A stretch of DNA of 64,000 nt from contig NZ_JAEULY010000019.1 of the NCBI RefSeq assembly GCF_016793595.1, forward strand, positions 62,001 through 126,000. The letters are read 5' to 3'. Positions 59,941 through 64,000 of the stretch are shown here, piece by piece. Below the pieces are notes generated by a model that made no database searches, was not told where the DNA came from, and saw nothing but the letters and a program-made list of their open reading frames with translations. Made by a program: the position numbers and the translations under genes. The stretch is from Phreatobacter sp. GTDB taxonomy: Bacteria > Pseudomonadota > Alphaproteobacteria > Rhizobiales > Phreatobacteraceae. The first letter of the stretch is position 1; each line of letters begins with the position of its first letter.

Positions 59941-61644
59941 GTGTCGGCCGCAGGCGCATGGTTCGGGGAGAGGCTGGCGGGGCTGAGACTTGCCGCCGCC
60001 GCGCGCTATCGCGCCCTCTGGTCGCGTCCGATCAGCCTCGCCGTGATCCAGATGCGCGTCGGCCGGACGCCGTCGCCTGGCATCCTTCTCGTGCCGCAGG
60101 ATCTGAGAACCGCCGATCCCGTGCGCGCCGACGAGATCATGGCCGGCGTCAATGTCTTCGCCGGACGGATCGTCACCGCGGCCGATCCCTTCGCGGCCGA
60201 GGCGCCGACCCCCGAATGGGCCGAGGCGCTGGCAAGCTTCGGCTGGCTGCGCCATCTGCGCGCGGCGGGCACACCGGAGGCGGCAGAGGCCGGCCGCCGT
60301 CTCGTCCTCGCCTATCTCGACCGCGGCGACATCGGCCGACCCGCCGATGAGGCGCCCGCCATCGCCGCCGAGCGCATCCGGGCCTGGCTCGCCGCCTCCG
60401 GTTTGCTGCTGGCGGGCGGCGACGGCCTGTTCTACCGGCGATTTTCGCGCGCGCTGTGGCGGCAGGTCCGCCTGCTCCAAGCCCGCTATCGCGCCGTTCC
60501 GCCCGGCGCCGAACGGCTCTCGGTGCTGACGGCGCTGGTCGGGGCCAGCCTCTGCCTCGACGGCGAGACGAAGCTGCTGGCCTGGGCCTCGAAGCGCCTC
60601 GGCCTGGAGCTCGGCCGGCAGATTCTCGCCGATGGCGGCCATGTCAGCCGCGATCCCGGCGTCCTCGTGCCGCTGGTGCTCGACCTTCTGCCGCTGCGCC
60701 AGCTGTTCTCGGCGCGCAACGAGACGCCGCCGGCGGCGATCCTCACCGCCGTCGACCGGCTGATGCCGATGATCCGCTTCTTCCAGCTCGGCGACGGGTC
60801 GCTGGCGCGGTTCAACGGCATGGGACCGACGGTGATCGATCAGGTCGCCACCGCGCTCGCCTATGACGACAGCCGCGGCGTCGCCTCGCCCTCGGCGACC
60901 CATAGCGGCTACGAACGGCTCGCGGCCGGCGAGACGGTGGTGATCATCGATGCCGGCGCGCCGCCGCCGCCGGCCCATGCATCGGCGGCCCATGCCGGCT
61001 GCCTCGCGCTGGAGCTGTCCTCCGCGCGGCAGCTGATCGTGATGAATTGCGGCGCCCCCGCCATTCACCGCGCGGCCTGGCGGGACGAGGCGCGCAAGAG
61101 CGCGGCTCATTCGACGCTGACCGTCGCCGACCGTTCATCCGCCACCATCCTGCGCTTCGGCGCCGCCGGCGGCGCCCTGATCGCCGGGCCGCGCAGCGTC
61201 ACGGCGCGGCGCAGCGGACTGGCGCTGGCGACCGCGCATGACGGCTATGGGTCACGGCTCGGCATCGTCCATGCCCGCAACCTCCGCCTCGGCGAGAACG
61301 GCGACCGGCTGCACGGCGAGGATGTCGTCGACGGGCCGGATTGTCCCTATGTCGCGCGCTTTCATCTGCATCCGGCCGTCCAGCCGATCCCGACCGAAAG
61401 CGCCCGCTCGATCCTGCTGCGCCTGCCGAACGGCGAGGCCTGGCAGTTCTCGGCAAGCGTGCCGGTCACGATCGAGGAAAGCGTCGCCCTCGCCATGCCC
61501 GAGGGGCCGCGCCGCAGCCTGCAACTCGCCGTGACGGTCGCCTCGTCGGCCGAGACGCCCCGGCTGGTCTGGCAGTTCCAGCGTTTCGCCCGCATCACCC
61601 GCTCGGCTGAGGAGACGGCGCCGGAACCGGAGCTGCCGCTTTGA
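59941..61644 (+). CDS. Heparinase II/III-like family protein
   Basis: A 567-residue protein with an N-terminal (alpha/alpha) toroid (about 60-330, with SSW-like WAEALASFGWLRHLRA and DGGHVSRDPGVLVPLVLDLLPLRQL in parts) and a C-terminal beta-sheet domain. DGGHVSRDP and FFQLGDGSLARFNGMG are hallmarks of this family in Hyphomicrobiales. It contains an Ala/His stretch of four prolines (APPPPAHASAAHA). Members are annotated as polysaccharide lyases, but the one next to purH has no proven substrate. The start is GTG. It ends where the purH promoter region begins. Confidence 0.85.
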   Translation: MSAAGAWFGERLAGLRLAAAARYRALWSRPISLAVIQMRVGRTPSPGILLVPQDLRTADPVRADEIMAGVNVFAGRIVTAADPFAAEAPTPEWAEALASFGWLRHLRAAGTPEAAEAGRRLVLAYLDRGDIGRPADEAPAIAAERIRAWLAASGLLLAGGDGLFYRRFSRALWRQVRLLQARYRAVPPGAERLSVLTALVGASLCLDGETKLLAWASKRLGLELGRQILADGGHVSRDPGVLVPLVLDLLPLRQLFSARNETPPAAILTAVDRLMPMIRFFQLGDGSLARFNGMGPTVIDQVATALAYDDSRGVASPSATHSGYERLAAGETVVIIDAGAPPPPAHASAAHAGCLALELSSARQLIVMNCGAPAIHRAAWRDEARKSAAHSTLTVADRSSATILRFGAAGGALIAGPRSVTARRSGLALATAHDGYGSRLGIVHARNLRLGENGDRLHGEDVVDGPDCPYVARFHLHPAVQPIPTESARSILLRLPNGEAWQFSASVPVTIEESVALAMPEGPRRSLQLAVTVASSAETPRLVWQFQRFARITRSAEETAPEPELPL

Positions 61645-61658
61645 CAGGAATATTGTCC

Positions 61659-61687
61659 TTGACAGCGTGACGCTGGTCCGGTAGATT
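61659..61687 (+). promoter_or_regulatory. Sigma-70-type promoter of purH
   Basis: TTGACA (61659-61664), a 17-base spacer and TAGATT (61682-61687), the closest match to consensus in the window. Transcription would start near 61694 and leave a leader of about 175 bases before the purH start. Confidence 0.75.
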
Positions 61688-61822
61688 TCAGGCACGTTCG
61701 GCAGTTGCGCCTTGACGACCGCCGGCGAGCATCCCGCCAGACAATCCCGTGATGATCGCGCCGCCGGCAGTTCCGGTGGCCGATGCGCCATGCTAAGGCG
61801 CGCGGACATTTCCACACCCAGA

Positions 61823-61848
61823 GCATCCGTCGCCCGGTGCGCGGATGC
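61823..61848 (+). repeat. Hairpin in purH leader just before the start
   Basis: GCATCCG (61823-61829) and CGGATGC (61842-61848) can pair perfectly around a 12-base loop. It ends 7 bp before the GGAG ribosome site used by the TTG start and 2 bp before the alternative GTG start at 61850. Confidence 0.45.
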
Positions 61849-61867
61849 CGTGCCGGAGCCTGCCGCC

Positions 61868-63472
61868 TTGTCCAGCCAGCCGAACCGCCCGATCGCCCGC
61901 GCGCTCCTGTCCGTCTCGGACAAGGCCGGCATCGTCGACTTCGCCCGCGATCTGGCGGGCCTCGGCGTCGCGCTGGTCTCGACCGGCGGCACGTTCAAGA
62001 CCCTTAGGGATGCCGGCCTCGCCGTGACCGAGGTCGCGGAACTCACCGGGTTCCCGGAGATGATGGACGGCCGGGTGAAGACGCTGCACCCGAAAGTGCA
62101 TGGCGGCCTGCTCGCCATCCGCGGCAATGCCGAGCACGAGGGCGCCGCGAAAGAGCACGGCATCCTGCCGATCGACCTGCTGGTGGTGAACCTCTATCCC
62201 TTCGAGGCAACCATCGCCCGTGGCGCGGGCTGGGACGACACGATCGAGAACATCGACATCGGCGGCCCCGCCATGATCCGCGCGGCCTCCAAGAACCACG
62301 ACGCCGTGACCGTGGTGGTCGACAATGCCGATTATGCCGCCGTCATCGATGCCATGAAGGCGAATGGCGGCGCGACCCCGCTCGATCTCCGCCGCCGCCT
62401 CGCCGCCAAGGCCTATTCGCGCACGGCGGTCTATGACGCGGCCATCTCCAACTGGCTGTTCGACGAACTCGGCGAGACCTCGACCGCCTATCGCGCCTTC
62501 GGCGGCACGCTGGCGCAGGGACTGCGCTACGGCGAGAACCCGCACCAGTGGGCGGCGTTCTACAAAACGCCCCACCGCGCGACACCACGCCCGGGCGTCG
62601 CGACCGCCAGCCAGCTGCAGGGCAAGGAGCTCTCCTACAACAATCTCAACGACACCGACGCGGCCTATGAGCTGGTCGGCGAATTCGACCCGGCGCGCAC
62701 GGCCGCCGTCGCGATCATCAAACACGCCAATCCCTGTGGCGTCGCCGAAGGCGACACTCTGCTGGGGGCCTACGAGAAGGCGCTGGCCTGCGACCCCGTC
62801 TCGGCCTTCGGCGGCATCGTGGCGCTGAACCGCACGCTCGATGCCGAGGCCGCCCGGAAGATCGTCGAGATCTTCACCGAAGTGATCATCGCGCCCGACG
62901 CGACCGAGGAGGCCCGCGCCATCGTCGCGGCCAAGAAGAACCTGCGCCTGCTGGTCGCCGGCGGGCTGCCCGATCCGCGCGCGGCGGGCATCATGGTCAA
63001 GACCGTGGCCGGCGGCCTGCTGGTGCAGTCGCGCGATAATGCGATCGTCGACGCCATGGACCTGAAGGTGGTGACCAGGCGCGCGCCGAGCGAGCGTGAA
63101 CTGATCGACCTGAAATTCGCCTTCCGCGTCGCCAAGCACGTCAAGTCCAACACCATCGTCTATGCGAAGGACAGCGCGACGGTGGGCATCGGCGCCGGCC
63201 AGATGAGCCGGGTCGATTCCGCCCGCATCGCCGCCCGCAAGGCCGAGGACGCGGCTCAGGCCGGCGGCTGGGCGACGCCGCTGACCAGGGGCTCGGTGGT
63301 CGCCTCCGACGCCTTCTTCCCCTTCGCGGACGGACTTCTCGCCGCCGTCGACGCGGGCGCCACCGCCGTCATCCAGCCGGGGGGCTCGATGCGCGACAAG
63401 GAAGTGATCGATGCAGCCGACGCGGCTGGCCTCGCCATGGTGTTCACGGGAACGCGCCACTTCCGGCACTGA
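61868..63472 (+). CDS. purH: Bifunctional AICAR formyltransferase / IMP cyclohydrolase
   Basis: PurH performs the last two steps of IMP synthesis. The 534-residue product has the IMP cyclohydrolase domain first (about 10-200): [39 protein letters not shown]. The formyltransferase domain (about 205-534) has [13 protein letters not shown], the catalytic KHANPCGVA (near 284) and [15 protein letters not shown]. The TTG start is favoured by GGAG nine bases upstream; GTG 61850 would add six residues. It has its own strong promoter after the heparinase-like gene, the gene that precedes purH in most Hyphomicrobiales. Confidence 0.96.
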   Translation: MSSQPNRPIARALLSVSDKAGIVDFARDLAGLGVALVSTGGTFKTLRDAGLAVTEVAELTGFPEMMDGRVKTLHPKVHGGLLAIRGNAEHEGAAKEHGILPIDLLVVNLYPFEATIARGAGWDDTIENIDIGGPAMIRAASKNHDAVTVVVDNADYAAVIDAMKANGGATPLDLRRRLAAKAYSRTAVYDAAISNWLFDELGETSTAYRAFGGTLAQGLRYGENPHQWAAFYKTPHRATPRPGVATASQLQGKELSYNNLNDTDAAYELVGEFDPARTAAVAIIKHANPCGVAEGDTLLGAYEKALACDPVSAFGGIVALNRTLDAEAARKIVEIFTEVIIAPDATEEARAIVAAKKNLRLLVAGGLPDPRAAGIMVKTVAGGLLVQSRDNAIVDAMDLKVVTRRAPSERELIDLKFAFRVAKHVKSNTIVYAKDSATVGIGAGQMSRVDSARIAARKAEDAAQAGGWATPLTRGSVVASDAFFPFADGLLAAVDAGATAVIQPGGSMRDKEVIDAADAAGLAMVFTGTRHFRH

Positions 63473-63519
63473 GGCCCACGCACTACATTGGCGGCGGCGA
63501 CGACGGAGACCTGACCTTC

Positions 63520-63903
63520 ATGCTGCTCGCAACCACGCCGACCATCGAGGGCGGCCGCATCATCCGCTACAACGGCATCGTGACCGGCGAGGTGATCCTC
63601 GGCGCCAACGTGTTCCGCGACTTCTTCGCCTCGATCCGCGACATTGTCGGCGGCCGGGCCGGCTCCTACGAGAACGTGCTCCGGGACGGCCGCACCACGG
63701 CCTTCCAGGAGATGATGCAGGAGGCGCAGCGGCTCGGCGCCAATGCCATTGTCGGCATCGACATCGACTACGAGACCATCGGCAAGTCGATGCTCATGGT
63801 CTCGGTGTCGGGAACGGCCGTGACGGTCGAGATGATGATGCAGCAGGCGCCGTCGCCCCAGCCCGGCTATGGCGGCTCCGTGCCGCCGTGGGGCCAGAGG
63901 TAA
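63520..63903 (+). CDS. YbjQ/UPF0145-family protein
   Basis: A 127-residue protein. [20 protein letters not shown] leads into [22 protein letters not shown], then [25 protein letters not shown], and the last strand [14 protein letters not shown]. These are diagnostic of the pentameric YbjQ fold. Biochemical function is unknown; heavy-metal or copper association has been proposed for some. The C-terminal 20 residues are a Pro/Gly tail. It lies 47 bp after purH. Confidence 0.9.
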   Translation: MLLATTPTIEGGRIIRYNGIVTGEVILGANVFRDFFASIRDIVGGRAGSYENVLRDGRTTAFQEMMQEAQRLGANAIVGIDIDYETIGKSMLMVSVSGTAVTVEMMMQQAPSPQPGYGGSVPPWGQR

Positions 63904-63906
63904 GGT

Positions 63907-64000
63907 TCAGGCCGCCGGCCGGTCCGTTTTCACCGTCATCAGGATCGCCGCGCCGATCGCGAACATCACGACCAGCACGCCGAGGCCGGCCCGCTGGTCG
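63907..64000 (-). CDS. C-terminal fragment of a membrane transporter (probable UMF1-type MFS)
   Basis: The last 30 codons of a minus-strand gene are visible, ending with a helix (AGLGVLVVMFAIGAAILMTV) and the tail KTDRPAA. The DQRAG lead-in plus final helix resembles the C-terminus of UMF1/Atg22-like MFS proteins, which often lie near purH in Hyphomicrobiales. The fragment is too short to be certain. It converges with the YbjQ gene, 3 bp apart. Confidence 0.5.
   Translation of the reverse strand, partial: DQRAGLGVLVVMFAIGAAILMTVKTDRPAA

Overview
The window reads as chromosomal core DNA of a high-GC alphaproteobacterium, most probably order Hyphomicrobiales (Rhizobiales). I base this on gene content: a CarD-type regulator, a 1,611-residue NAD-glutamate dehydrogenase, an NdvA/ChvA-type glucan exporter, PutA paired with an Lrp-type regulator, an etfB-etfA-hydroxybutyryl-CoA dehydrogenase run, and purH next to a heparinase II/III-like gene. 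Base composition looks uniformly GC-rich (about two thirds by eye). Genus cannot be fixed; Bosea/Phreatobacter/Chelatococcus-like lineages would fit. I see no rRNA, tRNA, CRISPR array, insertion sequence, prophage or replication origin.

Layout. 1-5.7 kb: accA (cut by the window edge), xerD, a small membrane protein, exonuclease III, and the electron-transfer flavoprotein/fatty-acid oxidation run. 5.8-11.7 kb: a YjfB-like motility protein, the giant glutamate dehydrogenase, and an AhpD-like enzyme with a lysine/alanine/proline tail. 11.8-18.5 kb: protein quality control and transcription genes (LON-domain protein, Trm112-like protein, sigma-32, CarD, ferredoxin FdxA, a TRIC-type channel, HtpX, RsmB). 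18.5-23.8 kb: a diguanylate cyclase, LptM-like lipoprotein plus lysA, a GT2/GtrA lipid-sugar pair, and carbonic anhydrase. 23.9-29.2 kb: accessory metabolism (idonate-type dehydrogenase, a low-GC 77-residue protein, a class III aminotransferase, tetR-yciI with a very clear operator, an MFS transporter). 29.3-36.8 kb: cell envelope and motility (L,D-transpeptidase, CheZ, EnvC-like protein, CtpA, a hydratase, NdvA).

36.9-46.7 kb is the most coherent block: ten co-oriented, mostly overlapping genes running BMP-type binding protein, metallo-beta-lactamase-fold hydrolase, ABC ATPase, two permeases, cdd, punA, deoC, deoA, deoB. Together they would import nucleosides, deaminate or phosphorolyse them, and send (deoxy)ribose phosphate to central metabolism. 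A long inverted repeat lies just upstream of the first gene.

46.9-64 kb: a penicillin-acylase-family hydrolase, lrp-putA divergent proline catabolism, a DMT exporter, a stand-alone hisE, a DUF167 protein with an unusual C-terminal hydrophobic extension, YggT, an NMT1-type ABC importer with its own upstream inverted repeat, a DUF3108 protein, the heparinase-like gene, purH with a near-consensus promoter, a YbjQ protein and the tail of an MFS transporter.

I did not find a clear-cut new defence or mobile system. The observations most worth follow-up are the single-transcript nucleoside operon with its embedded hydrolase and leader repeat, the double TetR site, the DUF167 fusion, and the histone-H1-like tail on the AhpD-like enzyme.
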